Source: Planctomycetota bacterium (lineage in GTDB: Bacteria; Planctomycetota; Phycisphaerae; Phycisphaerales; Phycisphaeraceae). Taken from it: a DNA stretch of 35,818 nt. The position numbers and the translations under genes are program-made. The stretch covers positions 1 to 35,818 of the forward strand of contig JAIOPN010000035.1 of the NCBI GenBank assembly GCA_021413865.1. The letters are read 5' to 3'. Under the pieces are notes generated by a model. It worked only from the letters and a program-made list of their open reading frames with translations, was not told where the DNA came from and searched no databases. Positions within the stretch are counted from its first letter, which is position 1. Every line of letters begins with the position of its first letter. This document shows positions 19,554-27,943 of this stretch, piece after piece.

Positions 19554-21956
19554 TTACGCCTCCGCCTCCACGCGGTAAACCTCGCCCGCGCCGCCGCGCC
19601 ATTCCATCAACTCACGGAAGCGGCGATCGGCGTGGAGGATTATTTTGCCGTCCGACGCGCGGACGACGCGGACCGTCACCGCCGCGCCGCGCTCCCGGCC
19701 GTAGGGGTTGAGCAGGCGCACCTCGCCGCCTTCCAGTATTTGCAGCGCGACATGCGTCACGACGCCGCCCTGTTGCCGGCCGCTGACGAGCACGGCCCCC
19801 GGCGCGCGGAGCGAGTGGAAGGCGATGTCGATCCGCGCCGGCATGGCGGGGAAGAGGACCAGCAACCCCTCGACGCCGATGACCAGCATCGAGTTGAGCG
19901 CCAGCGACATGCCCGGCGCGTGGTCGGCCTGGAGGATGTTGAGCGTGGCGCCGTCCCCCATGCCGTTGACGGCCATCGGCATCGACGCGGCGCGGTAGGC
20001 CCACTCGGCGTCGCCCATCCGCGCCGCCGCCGCCACGGGCGTGCCGCCGCACCAGGCGTTGCAGACTTTCGCGCTGGCGTCACGCCAGGTGGCCGCCGCC
20101 TGCCGGCGCCACCGCTCGGGGCCGTTGAACGCGCCGGCCATTTCGCAGGGAAACACCGGGTGGAAGAACGAGCCCGCCGCGATGCGATGGTTGTTCTCGG
20201 GCTTCGGGTGGTTGCGCCAGAAGACCCACATGTCCTGGGCGTCCACCGGCATGTCGGGCAGCAGCGCGGCCGCGGCACGCCACTTCACCGCCGCCTCGCC
20301 ATCCACGCCCAGCGCCCCGGCCGCTTCGGCCGCCTGCGTCAGCCCGATCCACGTCGCCGCGATGTCGTAGCTCGAATCCGTGCCCCACGCCTCGAACGCG
20401 GTGCACGCCCACTCGCCCCAGATGCTCGGCTCGAGCAGGTAGCGCCCGTCGGGCCCCTTGCCCGCGAGCTCCAGCAGCCCGTGCACGTAATCCGCGACAC
20501 CCTTGATGATCGGGTAGGCCGCGTCGCGCAGGAACTCACGGTCCAGCGTGTGCAGGTAGGCCCACCAGACCACCCGCGCGATCCACGGGCTGGGCGCGAG
20601 CGAGACGGCGAGCGGGAACCAGTTCAGCTCCGTTTGCTCCTGCCCGTCGATCCCGCCGGCGTGGGGGAAACGCACACCGGCAACGCCGAAATAGTCGTGA
20701 GTGTCTTGGCCGCACTGCGCAATCATGCCGTGGTACAGGCTGACGTACGGCTCGACGAGCTCCACGTGGTTGGAGCCCATCACGCCCTGATACACCGCCT
20801 GGATGTTGACGTTGCCGTGAAAATCCGCGTTCCACGGCGGCTGGTTCTCCTTGCACCACATGCCCTGCAAACCCGGCGAAACCTTGCCCGGCCTCAGGAT
20901 GCTCCCGGCGATGTAATTCGAGATGTACCACGGTCGCTCCAGCGCCGCGTCCTCACACGCCACCCACGCGCGCGACCAGAACAACGCCCAGTGGCGCCGA
21001 TGCTCCGCGTGGACCGCGTCCCATCCGGCCCGCGCCGCCGCCTCGACGCGCTCCCGCGCCGCGGCGGCCGGAGATTCACCGTCACGGTGCGTCGCCGCCG
21101 CCAGCCAGAGCGTCATCGAGTGTGCGTCGTCGCTGTCCACCTCGCCCAGCACCGACCGCCGGGCGATCGTCGTCGTGACGGCGGGAGATTCCTGCAGCAT
21201 CGCAACGGCGTAGCGGTCGCCCCGCGGCATCGCCTGCTCGAGCAGCGTCACCACGCCCGGCTTTGCGCCCGCCTCACCGCTCCACGGCGATGTTGCGAAC
21301 GCGGCCGGCGGGAGCAGGCGGTGCGTCTCGCGCCCCAGCCGCCAGGTGATCGAGCGCAGCGGCAGGCGTGTGCGCGTTACGCGGATGCCCAGCACCTCGT
21401 ATCCCGCGGAGGCGAAGGCCTCGACCTCGAAGTCCGGGTCTTGCGCCCACATGTTGTCCAGGCCGTGCACCTCGAACTTCATGCGCCACGTCGCGTCGTG
21501 GAGCGAGAGGGCTGATTCGAGCTTGCGCAGGTTGCCCGTGTCCGCCAGGTGGAGGCGGAGCGTGGCCGCCTGCGTGAGCGTCGAGGGCATGAAGCGGTCG
21601 GTCCAGTTCGGGTCGCCGGGCATGAGCCTGGCGAACGCCTCGCGGTCCCGCCGGCGGTAGATGTCCAGGAGCCCGGCGTAGTTCTCGCGCGGGAACGTGC
21701 TCGGCTCGCCGGGGCGGACCCAGAGGTCGTTCTTGCCCAGGAGGAAGGTGAGGCTGTCGGGGGGACCCGAGACCATCGCGCCGAAGTCGCCGTTGCCCAG
21801 CGGCGCACCGCCGAACCATTGCCCCGAGAGCGCCGCGGCGACCGGCCATTTCATGTCGTGCCGCGCCACGCGCGCTGCGATGTCGATCGTCTCCGGCGCC
21901 GCCGACCCGGGCATGACCCGGTGCTGACGCGAGACCCAGCCTGGAAGCGTTGGCAT
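19554..21956 (-). CDS. GH95-like glycoside hydrolase (alpha-L-fucosidase/galactosidase type)
   Basis: An 800-residue enzyme. The N-terminal beta domain has P-L-G-N-G-D-F-G-A-M-V (52-62), the family start. The (alpha/alpha)6 barrel contains G-L-Q-G-M-W (362-367) and P-W-N-A-D-F-H-G-N-V-N-I-Q (374-386), where N382 and N384 align with the paired catalytic asparagines of GH95 (N-x-N). An acidic segment E-P-S-I-W-G-E-W may hold the acid residue. No signal peptide is visible, so it probably works in the cytoplasm on imported fucosides or galactosides. Another in-frame ATG at residue 35 is possible as the start. The stop codon touches the integrase remnant. Confidence 0.78.
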   Translation of the reverse strand: MPTLPGWVSRQHRVMPGSAAPETIDIAARVARHDMKWPVAAALSGQWFGGAPLGNGDFGAMVSGPPDSLTFLLGKNDLWVRPGEPSTFPRENYAGLLDIYRRRDREAFARLMPGDPNWTDRFMPSTLTQAATLRLHLADTGNLRKLESALSLHDATWRMKFEVHGLDNMWAQDPDFEVEAFASAGYEVLGIRVTRTRLPLRSITWRLGRETHRLLPPAAFATSPWSGEAGAKPGVVTLLEQAMPRGDRYAVAMLQESPAVTTTIARRSVLGEVDSDDAHSMTLWLAAATHRDGESPAAAARERVEAAARAGWDAVHAEHRRHWALFWSRAWVACEDAALERPWYISNYIAGSILRPGKVSPGLQGMWCKENQPPWNADFHGNVNIQAVYQGVMGSNHVELVEPYVSLYHGMIAQCGQDTHDYFGVAGVRFPHAGGIDGQEQTELNWFPLAVSLAPSPWIARVVWWAYLHTLDREFLRDAAYPIIKGVADYVHGLLELAGKGPDGRYLLEPSIWGEWACTAFEAWGTDSSYDIAATWIGLTQAAEAAGALGVDGEAAVKWRAAAALLPDMPVDAQDMWVFWRNHPKPENNHRIAAGSFFHPVFPCEMAGAFNGPERWRRQAAATWRDASAKVCNAWCGGTPVAAAARMGDAEWAYRAASMPMAVNGMGDGATLNILQADHAPGMSLALNSMLVIGVEGLLVLFPAMPARIDIAFHSLRAPGAVLVSGRQQGGVVTHVALQILEGGEVRLLNPYGRERGAAVTVRVVRASDGKIILHADRRFRELMEWRGGAGEVYRVEAEA

Positions 21957-22116
21957 GCGGAGAGTTCCCGTAGAGATGCGGGCGTGGCGGGCGAAAACCC
22001 CGAGAAATCCAGGGTTCCCGACAACGCCCCCCCCCCCCGCGGTAGCCTAACAGACCAAGTCCGGGGCGGCGTAGAACGGGCGCGTGCCGCAGAAGGGGGA
22101 GTTGTCCGTTCGTCAG

Positions 22117-22254
22117 CTACGCGCGGAGGTGGCGAATCTCCTCCACGTGCTCGGGCGGGATCGGTTGGGAGAGATCGATGTCGAGGAAGTTGGCACCGAT
22201 GGTGCGCGCGACGGACGTGACCTGGAATGTTTTGTATCGGTGGGTCGAAGCCAT
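22117..22254 (-). pseudogene. TauD/TfdA-type dioxygenase, N-terminal fragment
   Basis: A 45-residue frame from the ATG at 22254, with AGGA upstream, reads F-Q-V-T-S-V-A-R-T-I-G-A-N-F-L-D-I-D-L-S-Q-P-I-P, the usual start of Fe(II)/2-oxoglutarate dioxygenases of the TauD family (T-I-G-A-E-I-x-G-I-D-L-S-x-P). It stops about 45 residues in, while the family is about 280, and the iron ligands are missing. The rest of 21957-22319 holds no gene; a run of 12 C bases lies at 22027-22038. The fragment starts 65 bp after the flavoprotein stop codon and may once have been in that operon. Confidence 0.65.
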
Positions 22255-22319
22255 GGCCGTGATTCCTGTCGCGTGCTGATTGGCAAACAATACCAACCGC
22301 CGGCATCCGTTGATCGTCG

Positions 22320-23984
22320 TCACAATGAGCGGCTCTGCGCGGACGGCTGAAAGAGCTTGTACGTCTTGTACCCGCCACCCAGATTCGCCGCGGAAAACCC
22401 GGATTGCAGCAGGATCCGGGTCGCCAGGTAGCCCCGCTGTCCAACCTGACAGTAGGCGGCAATCTTTCGGTTGCGCGGTAGTTTCCCGAGGCGGGACCGC
22501 AGGTCATCCACGGGAATGTTCAGGGCCCCGGGGATGTGGCCGGAAGCAAACTCCTGCGGCGTGCGAACGTCCAACAGAAACGGCTGGTCGGCAACCGGGG
22601 CCGCCAAGCACGTGTCGACGTCGAGTTGGGGATGTTCTCCACGCAATAAACCTGCCGCCACAAAACCGGCCATGTTGACCGGGTCTTTGGCTGAGCCGAA
22701 TTGCGGCGCGTAGGCGAGTTCCATTTCCTCCAGGTCGAAAACCGTCATCCCCGCCTGGATGGCCACAGCCAGCACGTCGATCCGCTTGTCTACACCGGCC
22801 CCGCCTACGGCCTGTGCTCCCAGCACTCGGCCCGTGGTTGGGTCGAACAGGAGTTTGAGTGTCATCGAATCCGCGCCGGGGTAGTACCCGGCGTGATGGG
22901 CCGGGTGGACGTAAATCTTGCGGAAGGGCCGATTCGCGCGACGCAGGGTTTTTTCGGAAGAGCCGGTCATCGCGGCCGTGCGGTCGAACACGCCGACGAT
23001 GGCGGTCCCTTGTGTACCCCGGTAATTCGCCGGGCGTCCGAACACATTGTCGGCGGCGATCCGCCCCTGGCGGTTGGCCGGGCCGGCGAGCGGCACCTGG
23101 GTCGGATCGCCAGAAACAACGTCTTTGACTTCGATGGCATCGCCGACGGCATAGATGTCCGGGTCGCTCGTCTGAAGCCGCTCGTTGACGCGGATACCGC
23201 CGCGAGGCCCGACTTGCAGGCCCGCGTCGACCGCCAGCTTGTTTTCCGGGCGCACGCCCACTCCCAAGATGACCAGTTGGGCGGGCAACCGCTGACCGGA
23301 CTTCAACCGGACAACAAGGCCATCGGCGCCTTCCTCGAAGCCCTCGGCCGATTGGCCCAGCAGTACCGTTACATTCTTGTCCAAGAGCGTTTCTACAATC
23401 GGTGTCGTCATTTCTTTGTCGAATGGCGGCAGGACTTGGTCCTGCAACTCGACCACCGTGGTGGCTATGCCGCGCTTCACAAAATTCTCGACCAGTTCGA
23501 GGCCAATGAAACCGGCCCCGACCACGACCACCTGCTTGACGCCACTGTCAACGTGCTCCTTGATGCGATCGACATCTTGCAGATTACGCAACGTAAAGAC
23601 CCCCGGCAGGTCGATCGCCGCGATCGGGGGCCGCAGCGGCGCCGCACCTGGCGCGAGGATCAGCTTGTCGTAGCTTTCCTCATATTCGCGTCCCGAAGCC
23701 AGGTCGCGGACGCGAACCATCTTGGCGGTGCGGTCGATGGCTTCGACCGACGACCGGGTTCGGACGTCGAGTCGGAAGCGGGACCGCAACATTTCCGGCG
23801 TGGTGACGAGCAGCTTCTTGCGCTCGACAATCTCGCCTCCGATGTAATACGGCAGGCCGCAGTTGGCGAACGATACATCCGGGCCACGCTCAAAGAGAAC
23901 GATGTGGGCGTCTTCCGAGAGCCGCCGTGCACGGGCGGCCGCGGAAGCTCCACCGGCCACGCCACCCACGATGATCAGTTTCAT
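22320..23984 (-). CDS. CoA-disulfide/persulfide reductase-like flavoprotein fused to rhodanese
   Basis: A 554-residue protein. Residues 1-450 are a pyridine nucleotide-disulfide oxidoreductase: FAD motif G-G-V-A-G-G-A-S-A-A (7-16), S-F-A-N-C-G-L-P-Y-Y with redox Cys42, NAD(P)H motif V-V-V-G-A-G-F-I-G-L-E-L, and the FAD site D-I-Y-A-V-G-D-A. Residues about 465-554 are a rhodanese domain with A-A-Y-C-Q-V-G-Q-R-G (Cys512). This CoADR-RHD fusion reduces CoA disulfide or CoA/protein persulfides. GGAG precedes the ATG. It lies 30 bp after the rhodanese-DUF2892 gene in one operon. Confidence 0.9.
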   Translation of the reverse strand: MKLIIVGGVAGGASAAARARRLSEDAHIVLFERGPDVSFANCGLPYYIGGEIVERKKLLVTTPEMLRSRFRLDVRTRSSVEAIDRTAKMVRVRDLASGREYEESYDKLILAPGAAPLRPPIAAIDLPGVFTLRNLQDVDRIKEHVDSGVKQVVVVGAGFIGLELVENFVKRGIATTVVELQDQVLPPFDKEMTTPIVETLLDKNVTVLLGQSAEGFEEGADGLVVRLKSGQRLPAQLVILGVGVRPENKLAVDAGLQVGPRGGIRVNERLQTSDPDIYAVGDAIEVKDVVSGDPTQVPLAGPANRQGRIAADNVFGRPANYRGTQGTAIVGVFDRTAAMTGSSEKTLRRANRPFRKIYVHPAHHAGYYPGADSMTLKLLFDPTTGRVLGAQAVGGAGVDKRIDVLAVAIQAGMTVFDLEEMELAYAPQFGSAKDPVNMAGFVAAGLLRGEHPQLDVDTCLAAPVADQPFLLDVRTPQEFASGHIPGALNIPVDDLRSRLGKLPRNRKIAAYCQVGQRGYLATRILLQSGFSAANLGGGYKTYKLFQPSAQSRSL

Positions 23985-24014
23985 GATTAGGACTCCATTC
24001 AGACGCGGAGGTTT

Positions 24015-24575
24015 TCAGAGGCTGCAACTGGAAACAGCGGGTTGGCTACATTGGTTCCACGGCATTCGGGCCAAGATCATGCCCAGCCCGCAGGTGTCGG
24101 TGATCCCGGCGAAGATGAGGCCGGCGCCCACAAAAGCGGAGAGCCCGACGAAGGCCGGATGGACCAGCCAGCCAAGCACCGCGCCCAGCAGAACAAGCGA
24201 ACCCGCGGCGATACGCACCTGCCGTTCAAGGGATACGGCCTTCTTCCCGCGGACGACAGGAAGGCCGGCTTCCACGCACGCCATCGTGCCGCCCTCGATG
24301 TTGAGCACGTTCGCGAAGCCCGCCTTGATGAACTTGTCGCAAGCCTGCTGGCCCCGGCTTCCGGAGCGGCAGATGAGGTACAGCGGTTCGCTCGCCGCTC
24401 CGTTGCGGGCGCGCATGACGGCTGCCGGATCGAGTTGGTCCAGCGGGACGTTTGTTGCGACGCCGACGTGTACCTCCCGAAACTCGAGGGGCGTGCGGAC
24501 GTCAATGAGATCGAGCTTCTTGCTTCCCTTGCAGGCCTCGGCAAGTTCTTGCGGCCTAATCGTGGGCACGTTCAT
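24015..24575 (-). CDS. Rhodanese-domain protein with DUF2892 membrane pair
   Basis: A 186-residue protein. Residues 1-110 are a single rhodanese domain: L-I-D-V-R-T-P-L-E-F (23-32) and the catalytic loop L-I-C-R-S-G-S-R-G with Cys69. Residues about 115-170 carry two hydrophobic helices (V-L-L-G-A-V-L-G-W-L-V-H-P, F-V-G-A-G-L-I-F-A-G) typical of DUF2892, which ends with C-G-L-G-M-I-L-A. It moves sulfane sulfur near the inner membrane. A strong GGAGGAGG precedes the ATG. An ArsR operator lies 61 bp upstream. Confidence 0.9.
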   Translation of the reverse strand: MNVPTIRPQELAEACKGSKKLDLIDVRTPLEFREVHVGVATNVPLDQLDPAAVMRARNGAASEPLYLICRSGSRGQQACDKFIKAGFANVLNIEGGTMACVEAGLPVVRGKKAVSLERQVRIAAGSLVLLGAVLGWLVHPAFVGLSAFVGAGLIFAGITDTCGLGMILARMPWNQCSQPAVSSCSL

Positions 24576-24635
24576 GGTCGCCTCCTCCGTCAGGGTTCCG
24601 TGTCATGGGCATGAAAGACAATTGAAAATTACAAA

Positions 24636-24655
24636 ATATCGCGATACGACGATAT
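24636..24655. promoter_or_regulatory. ArsR-type operator before the sulfur operon
   Basis: ATATCG, eight bases, CGATAT. The same architecture occurs at 25044-25063 in front of the regulator gene, and the right arm CGATATATC is shared over nine bases. It lies upstream of the rhodanese-flavoprotein operon, 17 bp after the ArsR gene stop codon. Confidence 0.65.
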
Positions 24656-24672
24656 ATCGACCAGAAAGAAAA

Positions 24673-25011
24673 TCACCCGTTCTTGCCGCCGAAGCGGGCC
24701 TCGATGCAGGCCATGATGCTCGACAGATGCTTTTCGACGATCTGGTAATACGCCTTCCGCCCCTCTTTTTCACTGGTCAGGAAGCCGCACCGCTGCATGA
24801 GCCGCAGGTGCTCGGATGCCATATGGCTCGGGATGCCGCACGCCTCCGCGAGTTCCCTGACCGTGTAGCGGCCTTGGAGCAGCATCTGCACCATGCGTAG
24901 CCGGTGGGGATGCGCCAACGTCTTGAGGCATTCCGCCGCTTGCATTAGGGCGTCGAGCGGCGTGAGCCTGGGGCGTTTGGCGGGTCGCGTTTTCGCTGCC
25001 GGCGGCGCCAT
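24673..25011 (-). CDS. ArsR/SmtB-family repressor
   Basis: A 112-residue winged-helix regulator: L-A-H-P-H-R-L-R-M-V-Q-M-L-L (32-45), V-R-E-L-A-E-A-C-G-I-P-S-H-M-A-S-E-H-L-R-L-M (51-72) as the recognition HTH and E-G-R-K-A-Y-Y-Q as the wing. Four cysteines (28, 58, 75, 102) could sense persulfide or metal. They do not obviously match the two-Cys positions of BigR/SqrR, but the neighbours are sulfur-transfer genes, so a sulfane-sulfur sensor is the likely role. GGGAG stands before the ATG. It should repress itself and the downstream operon through two matching operators. Confidence 0.85.
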   Translation of the reverse strand: MAPPAAKTRPAKRPRLTPLDALMQAAECLKTLAHPHRLRMVQMLLQGRYTVRELAEACGIPSHMASEHLRLMQRCGFLTSEKEGRKAYYQIVEKHLSSIMACIEARFGGKNG

Positions 25012-25040
25012 TGGCGTGTCTCCCGCTGGGTTCCACGTTC

Positions 25041-25068
25041 ATTATATCGTAATATCCCGATATATCAA
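25041..25068 (-). promoter_or_regulatory. Promoter and operator of the ArsR gene
   Basis: On the minus strand TTGATA (25063-25068), a 16-bp spacer and TATAAT (25041-25046) form a strong sigma70-type promoter. The operator ATATCG-N8-CGATAT (25044-25063) covers the spacer and overlaps the -10, so binding should block RNA polymerase. Confidence 0.7.
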
Positions 25069-25080
25069 TTATATTTCGGC

Positions 25081-25336
25081 GGAGCTCCCCCCTCCCCCGG
25101 CGTCCGTCGATACCGACCGGGCGTCACGGCGATGACCGGGGGTGCGGTCACGGATTTTTCGTTCTCCCATCCTCGTGAGATCGTTCAGGTGGCGATGTGC
25201 TGGGCGAACTGCCGACCCGTATGAGGCCCGGGCTGGGGGAACGAGGTACACCGATCCGACGAGGGGGAGCCCGGGAACGACCGGACACGGTAGCCGCGGC
25301 AAGCCCATCGTTTTTTTAGACAGATCGATCCTTGTA
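25081..25336. other. Intergenic stretch without a recognised feature
   Basis: No convincing gene is seen between the ArsR promoter and the GH20 gene stop codon. Short frames on both strands lack ribosome sites and family signals. A run of seven T bases at about 25311-25317 faces the wrong way to end the GH20 transcript. Confidence 0.5.
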
Positions 25337-26875
25337 TCACCCGCCGCGGAGCAGCCGTTCGCAGCGTGCCGGCTCGCGTGCCAGTTCGGCGGAAAACACC
25401 GCGGCCTCGCGGAACGTGAAGTGGAGCTGGTCCTCGGGGTGCATGAAGGGGAAGGCCTGTGTCTTGCTGGGGGAGGTCGCGGGGCGGTGGCGGTCCCACT
25501 CGGCGTCGAGACGGGAGAGCAGCCGCGCGTCGCGCTGGGCGATGAGGGAGACCAACGCGACGCCGTCAGCAGTGGGCGCACGCGAAGCTTCGAGGAGGAC
25601 GCGATCGCGCCAGTGCAGGTGCTCCAGATACTCGATGCTCAGGACGAAGTCCTCGAAGTCGTTCAGGTTCCGTCTCACCTCCTGGCGGCACACGGCGAGC
25701 TGCGACAACACACGAGTAAACGCCGGCCGCGCGGCGTCGCCCCGAGCGACGACGCCGCGGAGGTCTTCCTCGCTTTTCCAGGGCACCGGCAGCGTCGGGG
25801 CCATCCAACCCGGAGCGCACTGCGCACGTGGCGGCGCGAGGTCGTACACGCTCGCCAATACGTCGGCCCAGGTGTCGTTCCAGAGCGCCCCGTAGTGACG
25901 CTCGACGAAGCGTTGCATGGCGTGGGCCCGGGCGGGGGCGGCCCCCTCGTTCAGGGCTACGCCCGCGTACGCCACGCCGTCCCACATCGAGCCCGGCAGG
26001 TAACGCCCCGGCACCCACTGCGTCACCAGGACGCCCATGCACCGGGCGTCCTCGAAGCGTCGGTACACCTCCGCGAAAGACTCGACATTGCGGAGTTGCG
26101 GCGTGCCGATCCGCGGCCCCCAGCGGCACCAGTTCAACGCCGGACCGCCCAGCACGCGGTGGCCGGCGTCCATCGCTGCTTTCGCGTGGCCGTGCAGCTC
26201 GCCCTGCTCGTTGTCCCAGTAGCACCAGTCGTGCAGGATGATCGCCTTGTCGAGCAGCTCCAGGATACCGCTCTCCTTACGCAGCACGTGATCGGCCCAG
26301 ACGATGAGTTCCTTGCCGCAGCCGCGCGCTGCGGCGTTGAGCTTGTTGAGGTATTCACCCCAGACCTGTGCCCGGCTGCGCGTCTTGAGCGCCTCGCGCG
26401 ACATCTCGGAGAAGCCCCAGTTCACCTCGTCGCACCCGCCGTGCAGGTAGCGGCTCGGGAAGATCGACGCCGCCTCGCGGTAGAGGTCGGTCACGATCTC
26501 GAGCGAACGCGGGTGGATGGGGATCAGCCCGGTGAAATGCTTGGCCGGGTCGGTGTCGGCCAGCTCGGGGTACGCCGTGGTGATGCACGTGGCGTGGCCG
26601 AAAGATTCGATCTCGGGGATCAGCTCGACCCCGCGCGTCTGGCCGTGCTGCGCCAGCTCGCGCATCTGGTCGGGCGTCAGGGCATTGGCGTGGGTGACCA
26701 GCTCGGGGTGGCTGGCGAAACGCATGGAGCAGCCCTGGTCGTCGGTCAGGCGGAAGACGATGGCGTTGAGCCCCCAATCGGCGCAGAAGTCGATCAGGCG
26801 GTGGTAGTAGGCGGGCGACTCGACGAGCCGGGCCGCATCGGCCATCAGGCCACGCAGTGCAAGCGGTGTGGGCAT
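25337..26875 (-). CDS. GH20-like beta-N-acetylhexosaminidase
   Basis: A 512-residue TIM-barrel glycosidase. Key signals are F-R-L-T-D-D-Q-G at about 41-48, V-E-L-I-P-E-I-E-S-F-G-H (83-94) and H-G-G-C-D-E-V at 145-151, where D149-E150 match the substrate-assisted catalytic pair of GH20 (H-x-G-G-D-E). Later W-x-D and aromatic-rich segments (V-W-A-D-H, W-C-Y-W-D) build the barrel. No signal peptide is visible. The ATG at 26875 is chosen because the upstream part is basic and unlike the family, though it has no good ribosome site. It would release GlcNAc-type sugars from imported oligosaccharides. Confidence 0.78.
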   Translation of the reverse strand: MPTPLALRGLMADAARLVESPAYYHRLIDFCADWGLNAIVFRLTDDQGCSMRFASHPELVTHANALTPDQMRELAQHGQTRGVELIPEIESFGHATCITTAYPELADTDPAKHFTGLIPIHPRSLEIVTDLYREAASIFPSRYLHGGCDEVNWGFSEMSREALKTRSRAQVWGEYLNKLNAAARGCGKELIVWADHVLRKESGILELLDKAIILHDWCYWDNEQGELHGHAKAAMDAGHRVLGGPALNWCRWGPRIGTPQLRNVESFAEVYRRFEDARCMGVLVTQWVPGRYLPGSMWDGVAYAGVALNEGAAPARAHAMQRFVERHYGALWNDTWADVLASVYDLAPPRAQCAPGWMAPTLPVPWKSEEDLRGVVARGDAARPAFTRVLSQLAVCRQEVRRNLNDFEDFVLSIEYLEHLHWRDRVLLEASRAPTADGVALVSLIAQRDARLLSRLDAEWDRHRPATSPSKTQAFPFMHPEDQLHFTFREAAVFSAELAREPARCERLLRGG

Positions 26876-27186
26876 GCCGGCATTATTGCGGGTTCCGGTC
26901 GGCGCGGCGACCTCCGGCGGCGTGCCGCGTGAGCGTGATTTCGTCTGATTCGCCCGCAACCCAGAGGCGGTGTGGCCCTATCGGCGGAGATGCGGTTTTC
27001 GCTTCCGCGCTGCCCAGCGACTTTCAGGACACGATTCCGAGTCAGTAACCATGGTTCAGTTGCTGAATCTGCTCCCCCCGACGCTGAGCCGGCAGGCGGC
27101 GCCGCCTTTCGCCCGTGAAACAAAAGGGTAAGACGACGGCAACACCCTTCCCCCCGCCGGGCCGGTGACCCGCCTTCTGTTCGAAT

Positions 27187-27909
27187 TTACGCCACCATGT
27201 TGTGCTCGCGTAGCGCGGAGCGGGGGAACAGGATGTTGTTTTCCTTGTGCACGTGCTGGTGCATGTCGGCTTCGAGTGTGGCCAGGCCGTCGAGCATGGC
27301 GCGGTAGGTGTTGCACGCGTCCGACGGGGCGGCGTAGCCGCGGGTCAGCTCACGGAGCCGGGCCAGCGCGTTGCCGGCACTGTCGTGCTCCATCTCCATC
27401 ATGCGGATCGGGTTGGCGATGCTGCCGCAGTGGAAGCTGGGGCGGGTAGCCGAGGATTCGAGCTTACGGATCATCGGGAAGAGCACGCGTTCTTCCTTGG
27501 CCATGTGGTCCGTCATCTCGCTCGCAAGCGCGGCGAAGACCCGCGCCACCTCGGGGAGTTCCGCGTGGTTGCCGCCGTGGACCCGTGCGACTTTCTCGAC
27601 GAGCCCGCCCAAGCGGGGCAACTCGCGTTTGAGATAGGCGTGGTGCGTCGCTTCGATGTGATCCGCCAGCGCCGCGAGCGGGGCCGCGGACCAATCTGTC
27701 GCGGCCTCACCCACGGCACCGGTCCGCTCGCCGGCGAGCATCACCTTGAGCACCGTCTGCGGATCGAGGCCCTTAGCCTTACATACCTCCGCCAGCGGTT
27801 TCTTGCCGCCGCAGCAGTAGTCGATGCCCAGGTCTTCAAACACGCGTGACCGGCTGGGCTTCTGCGTGACGAGGTCGCCCACAGTTGTGTTGATGTCGAT
27901 CGTCGTCAT
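27187..27909 (-). CDS. ric: Iron-sulfur cluster repair di-iron protein (RIC/YtfE/ScdA type)
   Basis: A 240-residue protein. The N-terminal ScdA_N (DUF542) domain has G-I-D-Y-C-C-G-G (C32-C33). The C-terminal hemerythrin-like domain supplies His/Glu ligands in E-A-T-H-H-A-Y-L, H-M-A-K-E-E, M-E-H-D and H-Q-H-V-H-K-E. These proteins repair Fe-S clusters damaged by NO or oxidants. AAGGAG precedes the ATG at 27909. It lies 34 bp after the NO reductase gene on the same strand, so both should be made together in response to NO. Confidence 0.92.
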   Translation of the reverse strand: MTTIDINTTVGDLVTQKPSRSRVFEDLGIDYCCGGKKPLAEVCKAKGLDPQTVLKVMLAGERTGAVGEAATDWSAAPLAALADHIEATHHAYLKRELPRLGGLVEKVARVHGGNHAELPEVARVFAALASEMTDHMAKEERVLFPMIRKLESSATRPSFHCGSIANPIRMMEMEHDSAGNALARLRELTRGYAAPSDACNTYRAMLDGLATLEADMHQHVHKENNILFPRSALREHNMVA

Positions 27910-27943
27910 GGTTGGTTCTCCTTTAGGGATGTTTGTGCGTGGA

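Noticed and set aside
19632-21515. 627-codon plus-strand frame opposite the GH95 gene
   Set aside because: GC-rich genes often leave long antisense frames. Composition is Arg/Ala/His-heavy and the minus-strand protein is recognisable along its whole length.
22027-22038. Run of 12 C bases as a phase-variation tract
   Set aside because: It lies outside any recognisable gene or promoter. A sequencing or assembly length error is also possible.
25069-25581. 170-codon minus-strand frame before the ArsR promoter region
   Set aside because: It overlaps the GH20 gene end in another frame, is rich in Pro/Ser/Arg and has no start signal.
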